Shown piece after piece: positions 55,907 through 64,000 of a DNA stretch of 64,000 bases (within the stretch, counting starts at the first letter, position 1; each line of letters begins with the position of its first letter). This stretch comes from Leisingera sp. M658 (lineage in GTDB: Bacteria; Pseudomonadota; Alphaproteobacteria; Rhodobacterales; Rhodobacteraceae). Under the pieces are notes generated by a model. The model was given only the letters and a program-made list of their open reading frames with translations. It made no database searches and was not told the origin of the DNA. The DNA lies in NCBI RefSeq assembly GCF_025144145.1, contig NZ_CP083546.1:3940001-4004000 (forward strand), written 5' to 3'. The position numbers were made by a program, and so were the translations under genes.

Positions 55907-56947
55907 TTAGAAGCTGAAGTACAGGCCTGCCTGAACGGTGGTGTTGTCGGAGGACGATTCAACCGCACCCGCTTCGAACGACACGCCGCCACCCAGATCG
56001 TAGGAGTAGTTGATGCCGAAGGCGGTGCCGTCGGTGCCGCCAACGCCGGTGCCTGCCGGGTTGTCTTCGCTGCTCACGAAGGCAACCAGAGTGGAGGCTG
56101 CGCCCAGCTCAACGTTACCAGCCAGGGTGATTTTGTCGACGTCTTGTGCAACGCCGCCAACAGTCACTGCGTCCATGTTGTTGCCGTATGCAAGACGAAC
56201 ACCGAACTGACCCAGATCGCCTGCAACGGTGAAGACCAGTTTGTCTTCGGTTGCGACGTTGGAGTCCTGGTAGCCCAGAGCGGCAGTCCAGTCACCGAAG
56301 GTGTAGGCAACGTGCACAGCGGTACGCTCGGTGCCCTCGGTCACAGCTGCCGGAGCTGCGCCAGTGGTGGTGTCGTTGGCTTTCGAGTAGGACAGGTGGC
56401 CCGAGAAGCCGCCGACAGAGTACAGAGCTTCGATACCGTTACGGCCGGCTGCTGCGGAGGTGTAAGTGTCCCAGTCAAAGCCGTTACCTGCAACGTTGGT
56501 CACCAGCGAGTTGAAGCCAGCGCCGTCGATGCCGATACCAACCGAACGGGTTTCCAGATAGAAGCCCGGCATGTTGTCGATCGCACCCCAGATGTTGCCG
56601 ACGTTCACACGCAGGCCGCCGTAGGCAACGTGGAACTGAGCGCCGTTGAACACGCCGGTGCCGGGTGCGCCGTCACGGTTTTCGAACTGGGCACGGGCAC
56701 GTGCGCCAACGGTCACGCCGCCGTCGGTTTCGGTCGACGCGTCGAAGGTGAAACGCAGACGGCTGGTGATGTTGGTTTCATCACGAACGGTGTCAAGAAC
56801 GCCGTCGCCGTCGCTGTCAACGCGCAGACGATCATTGCCTTCGTTATAGTCCAGGCCAAAACGGCCATAGCCGGAGATTTTGACTTCGGCCGCGGCCATG
56901 CCTGCGGTGGCGATCAGCGCGGTGGTCGCGAAGAGAACCTTTTTCAT
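55907..56947 (-). CDS. Outer-membrane porin (Rhodobacterales type)
   Basis: A 346-residue general porin. Signal peptide MKKVLFATTALIATAGMAAA, then the start EVKISGYGRFGLDYNEGN, alternating strands, and a terminal aromatic residue (AGLYFSF), as required by BamA. It is a 16-strand trimeric porin by family. Codon use is strongly biased, as for a highly expressed gene. The stop codon itself lies inside a perfect hairpin (CTTCAGCTT/AAGCTGAAG, 55900-55919). Confidence 0.94.
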   Translation of the reverse strand: MKKVLFATTALIATAGMAAAEVKISGYGRFGLDYNEGNDRLRVDSDGDGVLDTVRDETNITSRLRFTFDASTETDGGVTVGARARAQFENRDGAPGTGVFNGAQFHVAYGGLRVNVGNIWGAIDNMPGFYLETRSVGIGIDGAGFNSLVTNVAGNGFDWDTYTSAAAGRNGIEALYSVGGFSGHLSYSKANDTTTGAAPAAVTEGTERTAVHVAYTFGDWTAALGYQDSNVATEDKLVFTVAGDLGQFGVRLAYGNNMDAVTVGGVAQDVDKITLAGNVELGAASTLVAFVSSEDNPAGTGVGGTDGTAFGINYSYDLGGGVSFEAGAVESSSDNTTVQAGLYFSF

Positions 56948-57278
56948 GTTTTTCCCTCGGTTTTCTAATCTTAAGCCCAAACCGGGGAATCCGGCGTGGG
57001 TATGCCAAGGGGTTTCGCTCTTTCGCCCCCGTTTTGGCAAGTGTTGGGAAAGTCGGGCGAAACGATGCGGTCCGGGATGGTGCAGCTATGCCACAGTCTG
57101 CCTCGCTACAGCACCGGATGGACGGCAAGCGCGCAGGTTTACAGGCTTCTGCACCATCGACCTCTCACCCCGGAGGCGTATCGCACGATGGGAGGGCCCT
57201 CTATATAGGGCAAAGCACTTGCTCCGCCCGCGCCGCTTGCGCTAGGTGTTCGGCCAGAAATTGGCTCCGGGAGCGGTT
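56948..57278. other. Divergent promoter region of porin and DUF3576 genes
   Basis: 331 bases with no supported gene. A TATATA at 57202-57207 could be a -10 for the rightward gene, but I find no matching -35. The leader of the porin lies next to 56948. No repeat or riboswitch is recognised. Confidence 0.35.
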
Positions 57279-57767
57279 ATGACCAGAACAAAGACTCTGC
57301 AGGCAACTTTGGCCGGCGCAATATGCCTCAGTCTAGCTGCGTGCGGCGGCAACAAGGACCGCAGCCAGGATGGCACCCTGCTGGGCAAGGACCGGTTGGC
57401 GGTTGATGAAATTGGGGCACAAAGCAATCCGTCCTCGATCTGGGATGTGTTCCGCGGCGAGCCGGACCAGAACGTGCAGGTCAACCGCTACCTGTGGGCG
57501 GCCAGCCTGGACGTGCTGAACTTCCTGCCCGTGCAATCGGTTGATCCCTTCACCGGTGTTATCATCACGGGCTATGGCACCCCGCCTGGCGGCGGCCGCA
57601 CCTACCGGGCCACCGTTCACATCAAGGACCCGGCCCTGGACGCGCGTTCCTTGAACGTGGCGCTGCAATCCAAGGGCGGCCCGGTCAGCGCCAGCACGTC
57701 CCGCGCTGTTGAGGACGCGATTCTTTCCCGCGCACGGCAGTTGCGGATCGCGGATAAAAAACTCTGA
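57279..57767 (+). CDS. DUF3576-domain lipoprotein
   Basis: A 162-residue predicted lipoprotein: signal peptide ending in lipobox LAAC with C22 lipidated. Mature part: [69 protein letters not shown], typical of DUF3576, a family found upstream of leuS in many alphaproteobacteria. Function unknown; the context with lptE suggests envelope biogenesis. ATG at 57279 with GGGAG upstream. Confidence 0.9.
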   Translation: MTRTKTLQATLAGAICLSLAACGGNKDRSQDGTLLGKDRLAVDEIGAQSNPSSIWDVFRGEPDQNVQVNRYLWAASLDVLNFLPVQSVDPFTGVIITGYGTPPGGGRTYRATVHIKDPALDARSLNVALQSKGGPVSASTSRAVEDAILSRARQLRIADKKL

Positions 57768-57811
57768 CCCGCTGCGCTCTGGAAACACCAGCCAAACCCC
57801 ATTATCAGAAG

Positions 57812-57837
57812 CGCCGGGCCACTTGCCCGGCGTTTTC
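57812..57837 (+). terminator. Rho-independent terminator after the DUF3576 gene
   Basis: CGCCGGGC/GCCCGGCG (57812-57819 with 57825-57832), 5-base loop, followed by TTTTC. It lies only about 20 bases before the leuS ATG, so leuS either reads through it or is attenuated by it. Confidence 0.75.
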
Positions 57838-57855
57838 ATGCAAAGGACCGCTCTG

Positions 57856-60420
57856 ATGTCGCGTTACTCCGCCACGGAAATCGAAGCTAAATGGCAGGAA
57901 GCCTGGGACAAGGCCGGGATTTTCCAAGCCAAGCGCACCGGCGGCAAGCCGAAGTACTATGTGCTGGAGATGTTCCCCTACCCGTCGGGCAAACTGCACA
58001 TGGGCCATGTGCGCAACTATACGATGGGCGATGTGATCGCGCGCTACAAGCTGTCCACCGGCCATAACGTGCTGCATCCGATGGGGTTTGACGCCTTTGG
58101 CATGCCGGCCGAAAATGCCGCGATGGCCTCGGGCGGACACCCCAAGGACTGGACCTATTCCAACATCGACACCATGGTCGAGCAGATGAAACCGCTGGGC
58201 CTGTCGCTGGATTGGTCGCGCATGTTTGCGACCTGCGATCCGGAATATTACGGCCAGCAGCAAGCGCTGTTCCTGGATTTCCTGAAAAAGGGCCTGGTCT
58301 ACCGCAAGAACGCCGTGGTGAACTGGGATCCCATCGACATGACCGTGCTGGCCAACGAGCAGGTCGAGAACGGCCGCGGCTGGCGCTCCGGCGCGCTGGT
58401 GAAGCGGCGCGAGCTGACCCAGTGGTTCTTTAAAATCTCCGATTTCTCCGAAGAGCTGCTGTCGGCACTGGACGGCTTGGAGAACTGGCCGGCCAAAGTC
58501 CGCCTGATGCAGGAAAACTGGATCGGCAAATCGCGGGGGTTGCAGTTCTCGTTCGACCGCACCGACGGCGGCGAACCGATTGAGGTCTACACCACCCGTC
58601 CCGACACGCTGATGGGCGCGTCTTTTGTCGGCATTTCGCCCGACCATCCGATTGCCAAGGCGCTGGAAGCCGAATCGGAAGAGGTCGCGGCGTTTGTCGC
58701 TGAATGCCGCAAGGGCGGCACCACCGAGGAAGCCATCGAGACGGCGGAAAAGCTGGGCTATGACACCGGCATCCGCGTAAAGCACCCGCTGAACCCGGAG
58801 TGGGAGCTGCCGGTCTGGATCGCCAACTTCATCCTGATGGATTACGGAACCGGCGCGATCTTTGCTTGCCCGGCGCATGACCAGCGCGACCTGGACTTTT
58901 GCCGCAAATATGATCTGCCGGTCAGCGACACCTTCTTTGCGCTGGACAATGATTCTCCGGTTGCGGGCGAAGCCTTTGTGCCGCCGAAGACCGAAAAGGT
59001 CCGCTGGGTTGATCACTTTGCCGGGCTTACGGAAGCCACCGGCGAAGAAGCCATCAACGCCACCGTCGATTTTGCCGAGAAAGCCGGCTGGGGCAAGGGC
59101 GTCACCAAATTCCGTCTGCGTGACTGGGGTCTGTCGCGCCAGCGCTACTGGGGCTGCCCGATTCCGGTGGTCCATTGCGAAGACTGCGGCGTGGTGCCGG
59201 AGAAGAAAGAAAACCTGCCGATCGCTCTGCCCTATGACGAAGACGGCAAACCCATCGACTTCTCGGTTCCCGGCAACCCGCTGGACCGCCACCCCAACTG
59301 GCGCAACTGTGCCTGCCCGTCTTGCGGAAAGCCGGCCCAGCGCGAAACCGACACCATGGACACGTTCGTCGATTCGTCCTGGTACTTCGCCCGTTTCACC
59401 GCACCGCGCGCCGAAACCCCGACCGATCTGGCCGAGGCTGAATACTGGATGAACGTCGACCAGTACATCGGCGGCATCGAGCACGCGATTTTGCACCTGC
59501 TCTATTCGCGCTTCTTTGCCCGCGCGATGCAGATTTGCGGCCACCTGCCTGAAAAATCCATTGAGCCGTTTGATGCTCTGTTCACGCAAGGCATGGTGAC
59601 CCACGCGATCTACAAGACCACCGGCGGCAATCACCGCCCGGTTTACCACTACCCTGAAGAAGTGGAGCTGCGCGACGGCAAGGGCTTCCTGAAGGACGGC
59701 ACCGAGGTAGAAATTATCCCCTCTGCCAAGATGTCCAAGTCCAAGAACAATGTTGTGGACCCGCTTCACATCATCTCGTCCTTTGGCGCCGATACCGCAC
59801 GTTGGTTCGTGCTGTCCGATTCTCCGCCCGAACGCGACGTAGAATGGACCGCAGCCGGGGCCGAGGCTTCCTATAAACACCTGAACCGGGTCTGGAACAT
59901 GTGCGACCGGATCGGAGAAATGGACCCGGAAGCGGCGGGCGAAGGCGACGAGGATCTGCTGCGCGAGATGCATAAGGCAATCCGCGACGTGACCCTGGGT
60001 GTGGATTCCTTTGGGTTCAACGCCGCAATTGCCAAGCTTTACGCCTTTACCAACACGCTTGCCAAATCCAAGGCCGGCGCATCAGTGCAGAAGCAGGCGA
60101 TCATGACCCTGGCCCAGCTGATGTCCCCGATGACCCCGCACCTGGCCGAGGACATCTGGAACCATCAGGGCGGCGAAGGCCTGTGCGCCACCGCGCCCTG
60201 GCCGGTTGCAGACGACGCCATGCTGGTCGAGGACACCGTCACCCTGCCGATCCAGATCAACGGCAAGCGCCGCGGCGAGATTGAGGTCGCCAAGGATCTG
60301 GACAAGGCAGAGGTTGAAAAACTGGCGCTGGCACACGAAGCTGTGCAGAAGGCGCTGAATGGCAGCGCTCCGAAGAAGGTGATCGTGGTGCCGGGCCGGA
60401 TTGTGAATGTCGTTGCTTAA
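57856..60420 (+). CDS. leuS: Leucyl-tRNA synthetase
   Basis: Class I synthetase, 854 residues. HIGH motif is HMGH (48-51) in [21 protein letters not shown] at 625-629 in [13 protein letters not shown]. The CP1 editing domain spans about 220-415 ([30 protein letters not shown]). ATG at 57856 ([14 protein letters not shown]) with AAGGA upstream; an in-frame ATG 18 bases earlier lies inside the terminator tail. Its last 14 bases overlap lptE. Confidence 0.97.
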   Translation: MSRYSATEIEAKWQEAWDKAGIFQAKRTGGKPKYYVLEMFPYPSGKLHMGHVRNYTMGDVIARYKLSTGHNVLHPMGFDAFGMPAENAAMASGGHPKDWTYSNIDTMVEQMKPLGLSLDWSRMFATCDPEYYGQQQALFLDFLKKGLVYRKNAVVNWDPIDMTVLANEQVENGRGWRSGALVKRRELTQWFFKISDFSEELLSALDGLENWPAKVRLMQENWIGKSRGLQFSFDRTDGGEPIEVYTTRPDTLMGASFVGISPDHPIAKALEAESEEVAAFVAECRKGGTTEEAIETAEKLGYDTGIRVKHPLNPEWELPVWIANFILMDYGTGAIFACPAHDQRDLDFCRKYDLPVSDTFFALDNDSPVAGEAFVPPKTEKVRWVDHFAGLTEATGEEAINATVDFAEKAGWGKGVTKFRLRDWGLSRQRYWGCPIPVVHCEDCGVVPEKKENLPIALPYDEDGKPIDFSVPGNPLDRHPNWRNCACPSCGKPAQRETDTMDTFVDSSWYFARFTAPRAETPTDLAEAEYWMNVDQYIGGIEHAILHLLYSRFFARAMQICGHLPEKSIEPFDALFTQGMVTHAIYKTTGGNHRPVYHYPEEVELRDGKGFLKDGTEVEIIPSAKMSKSKNNVVDPLHIISSFGADTARWFVLSDSPPERDVEWTAAGAEASYKHLNRVWNMCDRIGEMDPEAAGEGDEDLLREMHKAIRDVTLGVDSFGFNAAIAKLYAFTNTLAKSKAGASVQKQAIMTLAQLMSPMTPHLAEDIWNHQGGEGLCATAPWPVADDAMLVEDTVTLPIQINGKRRGEIEVAKDLDKAEVEKLALAHEAVQKALNGSAPKKVIVVPGRIVNVVA

Positions 60421-60922
60421 CCGCAGAACCCTGCTGCTGGCCCTGCCCGTGGTGGCAGCGGCCTGCGGCTTTACCCCGGTGTACGCCCCTGGCGGCACCG
60501 GAACCGCGCTGTTGGGGCAGATCGAGGTTCAATCCCCTGAAAAGATCAAGGATGCCAGCGGTACAGACGCCTATTTCCTGGTTCAGAATCTGGAGCAGCG
60601 TTTGGGCCGCGGCGGCAGCGCTGCCTATAAACTTGACCTGACGCTCAGCACCCAGGAAGAAGGCCAGGCGATCACTGCAGGCAATGAGATCACCCGCTAT
60701 TCGGTGATCGGCAGTGCTGGCTTTTCTCTGACCCGCTTGTCGGATGGCAAGATCGCCTCCAGCGGCACCGTGCGGAATTTCACCGGCTACTCCGCAACCG
60801 GCTCCACCGTGGAGACGCTGGCAGGTGAACGTGACGCGCATGAACGGCTGATGGTCATTCTGGCCGATCAGATCACCGCACAGATTCTGGCAACTGCGGA
60901 TCTATCCGCACCGGTGGAATGA
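60407..60922 (+). CDS. lptE: LPS-assembly lipoprotein LptE
   Basis: Outer-membrane lipoprotein that plugs LptD for lipopolysaccharide insertion; 171 residues. Lipobox AAAC with C20, then [12 protein letters not shown], the usual LptE beginning. The body is poorly conserved, as is typical, so the call leans on the N-terminus and the leuS-lptE-holA order known across proteobacteria. Start lies inside leuS; its stop overlaps holA (ATGA at 60919). Confidence 0.9.
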   Translation: MSLLNRRTLLLALPVVAAACGFTPVYAPGGTGTALLGQIEVQSPEKIKDASGTDAYFLVQNLEQRLGRGGSAAYKLDLTLSTQEEGQAITAGNEITRYSVIGSAGFSLTRLSDGKIASSGTVRNFTGYSATGSTVETLAGERDAHERLMVILADQITAQILATADLSAPVE

Positions 60923-61947
60923 AGCTCTCTCCGCGCGAAGCGGATGGCTATTTCGCCAAGCCTGATCCCGGCAAGACCGGCATTCTGATCTATGGCGCAG
61001 ACGCAATGCGCGTGTCGCTGAAGCGGCAGCAGGTGCTGGCGGCCCTGCTTGGCCCCGGTGCCGAAGAGGAAATGCGTCTGACCCGCCTGCCCGGCAGCGA
61101 CCTGCGCAAGGATCCAGCACAGCTGCTGGATGCCGTGAAGGCGGTGGGGTTCTTTCCCGGTGTCCGGGCGGTTTTTGTCGAAGGCGCCAATGACACCGCC
61201 ACCCCTGCGATTGCGACAGCGTTGGAAGACTGGCAGCCAGGGGATGCGCAGATTGTGGTCACAGCCGGGCAGCTCAAGGCCACCTCGAAACTGCGGAAGG
61301 CGTTTGAAGGCCACCGAAATGCCTATTCGGTGGGAATATACGACGACCCGCCCTCGCGCGCCGAGATCGAGCGGATCCTGGGGGGGGCTGGTATCCGCGA
61401 CGTTCCCGGCGACAGCATGTCAGCGCTAACGGATATCGCTAATGATATCGGCCCTGGCGACTTCTCCCGCATGATCGAGAAGCTGGCGCTTTATAAACAC
61501 GCTGACAGCAGCCCGCTGTCACTGGAGGATATCGGCGCCGTTGCCCCGCAATCGACCGAGGCCGCGCTGGACGATGTTCTGAATGTGGTGGCCGAAGCCC
61601 GAAGCGCCGAAATCGGCCCGCTGATCCGCCGCCTTCAAGCACAAGGCACCAACGCAGTCACCCTCTGCATCGGGGCAACCCGGCATTTCCGTACGCTTTA
61701 CACAATTGCAGCGGCTCCCGGCGGCCCTGCCCAGGGGATTGGCCAGCTACGCCCGCCGCTATACGGCAAACGCCGCGACCGGATGCTGCGCCAGGCACAG
61801 AACTGGGGCGCAAACCGGCTGGAGACCGCGCTGACGATCATTACCGATACCGACCTGGCGTTGCGTTCCGCCGGCCAGACCGCACCGGCGCTGGCGCTGA
61901 TGGAGCGCGCCCTGATCCGGCTGGCCATGCTGGGCCGCGCCCGCTGA
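60919..61947 (+). CDS. holA: DNA polymerase III delta subunit
   Basis: Clamp-loader wrench subunit, 342 residues: ILIYGADAMRVSLKRQQVLAALLG near the N-terminus, FPGVRAVFVEGAND, and GDFSRMIEKLALYKH followed by VAPQSTEAALDDVLNVVAEA. Coupled to lptE by a four-base overlap. It lacks ATP-binding motifs, as expected for delta. Confidence 0.93.
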   Translation: MKLSPREADGYFAKPDPGKTGILIYGADAMRVSLKRQQVLAALLGPGAEEEMRLTRLPGSDLRKDPAQLLDAVKAVGFFPGVRAVFVEGANDTATPAIATALEDWQPGDAQIVVTAGQLKATSKLRKAFEGHRNAYSVGIYDDPPSRAEIERILGGAGIRDVPGDSMSALTDIANDIGPGDFSRMIEKLALYKHADSSPLSLEDIGAVAPQSTEAALDDVLNVVAEARSAEIGPLIRRLQAQGTNAVTLCIGATRHFRTLYTIAAAPGGPAQGIGQLRPPLYGKRRDRMLRQAQNWGANRLETALTIITDTDLALRSAGQTAPALALMERALIRLAMLGRAR

Positions 61948-62022
61948 TCCGGTAATGCCTCTCCTAGCTTGATCCCCCCTGCTGTGCCGCCCATCTTAGG
62001 GACACACAACAGGAGAGAGACG

Positions 62023-62613
62023 ATGTACACCGTCACCGGCATTCCGCTCACCCGCACGTTCCGGGTGCTTTGGGCGCTTGAAGAGCTTGAGCAGCCCTAT
62101 GAGCTTAAACAGCACGGCCCCCGCAGCCCGGAAGTTCAGGCGCTGAATGTCTCGGGCAAGGTGCCAGTGCTGCAGGCCGAAGGCGAGGCCATCAGCGATT
62201 CAACTGCCATTCTCACTTACCTCGCTGACAAGCACGGCGCCCTGACCGCACCCTCTGGCACGATAGCCCGTGCCAAGCAGGATGCGATGACGCATCTCCT
62301 GCTGGACGAAGTGGATGCTGTGCTGTGGGCAGCGGCCCGCCACAGCTTCATCTTGCCCGAAGAGCAGCGGGTGCCGGAAGTGAAGGGCAGCCTGAAGTGG
62401 GAATTCTCCCATAATCTGGCGCGGCTTGAAGGCAGGATGGGCGCGGAGTTCCTGATGGGTACGGAATTCACCATCGCTGACATCATCTGCACCCATTGCC
62501 TGAATTGGGCCCATAGCGCCAAATTCCCGATCGAAGGCGAAAAGCTGCTGGATTATGGAAAACGGATGCGGAAACGCGACGCCTATCAGCGGGTTGCCGC
62601 ACTCGCCAAGTAG
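62023..62613 (+). CDS. Glutathione S-transferase family protein
   Basis: A 196-residue GST: thioredoxin-like N-domain (TGIPLTRTFRVLWALEELEQPYELKQHG, then NVSGKVPVLQAEGEAISDSTAILTYLADKHG with the cis-Pro and Glu/Ser glutathione contacts) and an all-helical C-domain (GTEFTIADIICTHCLNWA). AGGAGAGAGA precedes ATG 62023. Its last 28 bases overlap the end of the convergent flavoprotein gene. Confidence 0.9.
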   Translation: MYTVTGIPLTRTFRVLWALEELEQPYELKQHGPRSPEVQALNVSGKVPVLQAEGEAISDSTAILTYLADKHGALTAPSGTIARAKQDAMTHLLLDEVDAVLWAAARHSFILPEEQRVPEVKGSLKWEFSHNLARLEGRMGAEFLMGTEFTIADIICTHCLNWAHSAKFPIEGEKLLDYGKRMRKRDAYQRVAALAK

Positions 62614-63785
62614 TCTGCGGCTGCCCGGCCCGCCCAGCGCCCGGTGGCCAGGCACGCTGTCAGCAGATAACCGCCCGTCGGCGCCTCCCAATCCAGCATT
62701 TCCCCGGCGCAGAACGTGCCGGGGATTTGTTTCAGCATCAGGCCGTCATCCATCGCGTCCCGCCGCACGCCGCCAGCGGTGGAAATCGCCTCATCCATCG
62801 GCCGCAGGCCTGCATGTTTGACTGGCAGCGCCTTGATTAACCCGGCCAGGGCCTGGGTACCCTGTGGCAAAGGCCGTCCGAATTCCTGCAATACTGCTGC
62901 CCGTGCATCGCCCAGCTTCAGCACCTTTCGCAGATGGTTTGAAACGCTCGCCTTGCCGCGCGGGCGGGACAGGCGGCGTGCTATTTCCGCCGTATCCAGG
63001 TCCGGAAGAAGATCCATCTGCAATGTCTCTCCCTCCCGTACCGCGGCACAGACGGAATAGACGCCACCGCCTTCCAGCCCGCGCTTCGATATCACGGCTT
63101 CCCCGCGTGAAGACGAAGGGCCGGCGTGCAATGCAATACCCTTAAGCGGTTGCCCGAACTGCGGCGCCATGTGATCGGACCAATCCACCAGAAGCCCTGC
63201 ATTGGCAGGTTTGAATGGTGCAATCTCCACAGCTTTTCCATCCAGCAGAGGGACCCAGCCCCCGTCCGACCCAAGCCGCGCCCAGCTGGCGCCGCCCAGA
63301 GCCAAAACCACCGCCCTGGCTTCAATCCGCTTCGGCCCATCCGGCGTTTCAAATACAAGCCCGGTGCCCTCCCAGCCACCCCAGCGCCAGCGCGTGCGGA
63401 TCTGTGCGCCGAAACCATCAAAGCGTGCCAGCCAGGCGCGCAGCAGCGGAGAGGCTTTCATGACCGTCGGGAACACCCGGCCAGTCGAGCCGGTGAACAG
63501 CTCGCTCCCCAGTCCTTGTGCCCAATCCTGAACCGCCTGTGCATCAAAGACGCGGATCATTGGCGCCAGCCAGTCTGCGGCCTCTCCATAGCGGGTGATC
63601 AACTGGTCAAACGGTTCGTCCTTGGTCAGATTCAATCCGGACTTGCCCGCCATCAGGAGCTTGCGCGCCACCGACGGCTTGGCCTCTGCCACCAGAACGC
63701 GATACCCGGCGCGGCCCAGTTCCTCGGCGGCCATCAGCCCTGCAGGCCCGGCGCCGATCACCACTGCATCCCAAGTTTCCATCAT
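62586..63785 (-). CDS. HI0933/YhiN-type FAD-dependent oxidoreductase (TIGR03862-like)
   Basis: A 399-residue flavoprotein of unknown reaction: FAD motif VVIGAGPAGLMAAEELG (about 8-25), the family motif ARKLLMAGKSGLNLTKDEP, VVLALGGASWARLGSDGGW in the middle, and the C-terminal FAD contact GTFCAGEMLDWEAPTGGYLLTACLATGRWAG. Two tandem ATGs (63785, 63782) follow AAGGGGA; I use the first. Confidence 0.9.
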   Translation of the reverse strand: MMETWDAVVIGAGPAGLMAAEELGRAGYRVLVAEAKPSVARKLLMAGKSGLNLTKDEPFDQLITRYGEAADWLAPMIRVFDAQAVQDWAQGLGSELFTGSTGRVFPTVMKASPLLRAWLARFDGFGAQIRTRWRWGGWEGTGLVFETPDGPKRIEARAVVLALGGASWARLGSDGGWVPLLDGKAVEIAPFKPANAGLLVDWSDHMAPQFGQPLKGIALHAGPSSSRGEAVISKRGLEGGGVYSVCAAVREGETLQMDLLPDLDTAEIARRLSRPRGKASVSNHLRKVLKLGDARAAVLQEFGRPLPQGTQALAGLIKALPVKHAGLRPMDEAISTAGGVRRDAMDDGLMLKQIPGTFCAGEMLDWEAPTGGYLLTACLATGRWAGRAAADYLASAATR

Positions 63786-63920
63786 GCCATCCCCTTGCCA
63801 ACGCCCGTTTCCAGCGCCCGGCGCCAGCGCTTTTTTTCGCTGCATCGAGCCAAGGCCCGTGTGTTTCCGTTCCAATCTGCCCGCTTTGCGGCCGGCCATT
63901 TCCGAGCGCTCAACATTGCA

Positions 63921-64000
63921 TCAGCCCTGGGTGAACAGCTGATAACCCGGGTGGGCAACGGCGCGCAGACTGGTAATCGGGGCGTCGCCGATCCAGGTTG
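63921..64000 (-). CDS. C-terminal fragment of an unidentified protein (cut by window edge)
   Basis: The last 25 codons of a leftward frame read TWIGDAPITSLRAVAHPGYQ and end LFTQG with TGA at 63923-63921. The residue mix looks like real protein and the frame is open to the edge, but 25 residues do not identify a family. Confidence 0.4.
   Translation of the reverse strand, partial: TWIGDAPITSLRAVAHPGYQLFTQG

Noticed and set aside
57805-59973. A 722-codon frame antisense to leuS
   Set aside because: Shadow of leuS; no ribosome site or recognisable domain.
63800-63840. Stem plus seven Ts resembling a rightward terminator (AGCGC ... GCGCT then TTTTTTT)
   Set aside because: No rightward gene ends nearby; the last one stops at 62613, so a terminator has nothing to serve.

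Overview
The window is 64 kb of GC-rich chromosome from an alphaproteobacterium, most likely a marine Rhodobacterales (Roseobacter group, Leisingera/Phaeobacter/Ruegeria-like). This rests on gene content and order: dnaN-recF next to gyrB, a napEFDABC cluster, two fused FAD/GcvT methylamine-type dehydrogenases, an amidase-aminotransferase-ftsK-lolA block, and leuS-lptE-holA. The genus is inference. I saw no rRNA, tRNA, IS element, prophage or CRISPR array. The window is core chromosome with a few catabolic islands.

Layout. 1-8.9 kb: the 5' part of panB, then a peptide/nickel-type ABC importer (solute-binding protein, two permeases, fused double ATPase) with a GNAT acetyltransferase and an aldehyde dehydrogenase. 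A zinc deacetylase of the histone-deacetylase fold sits on the opposite strand between the binding protein and the permeases. 9-13.3 kb: NAD salvage genes pncB and pncA flanking a membrane hybrid histidine kinase. 13.4-19.2 kb: trhO, then the periplasmic nitrate reductase operon napEFDABC with an FNR-type site upstream. 19.5-26.3 kb: gyrB with a clear promoter, a flavodoxin-fold oxidoreductase divergent from a TetR repressor over three palindromic operators, a LysE exporter, recF and dnaN.

26.5-34.7 kb is the most distinctive region. It holds two 815-816-residue FAD dehydrogenases with C-terminal folate-binding GcvT halves, a GlxA/GbdR-like AraC regulator, a homocysteine S-methyltransferase, and an operon of XRE-cupin regulator, GFA formaldehyde-adduct enzyme and the second dehydrogenase. 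Together they look like a demethylation pathway for N-methylated compounds of the glycine betaine, dimethylglycine and sarcosine type. The methyl groups would go to folate or homocysteine and stray formaldehyde to GFA. The XRE-cupin gene is preceded by four evenly spaced half-sites.

34.7-64 kb is mostly housekeeping: free-methionine-sulfoxide reductase, thiolase, a STAS/anti-sigma-kinase pair, a gamma-glutamyltransferase, hspQ, a decayed AEC transporter, a lytic transglycosylase-like lipoprotein, lolA, ftsK, an aminotransferase, an amidase, a UbiH-type hydroxylase, Trm112, a Lon-N protein, a CnoX-like thioredoxin, exonuclease III, an OmpR-type regulator, ribA, an L,D-transpeptidase, YggS, a porin, a DUF3576 lipoprotein, leuS, lptE, holA, a glutathione transferase and an HI0933-type flavoprotein. 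A gene fragment runs off the right edge.

I did not find a clearly new defence or mobile system. The best candidates for undescribed biology are the importer/deacetylase/acetyltransferase/dehydrogenase cluster, the XRE-cupin demethylation module with its operator array, and a pair of identical-spaced palindromes upstream of dnaN.
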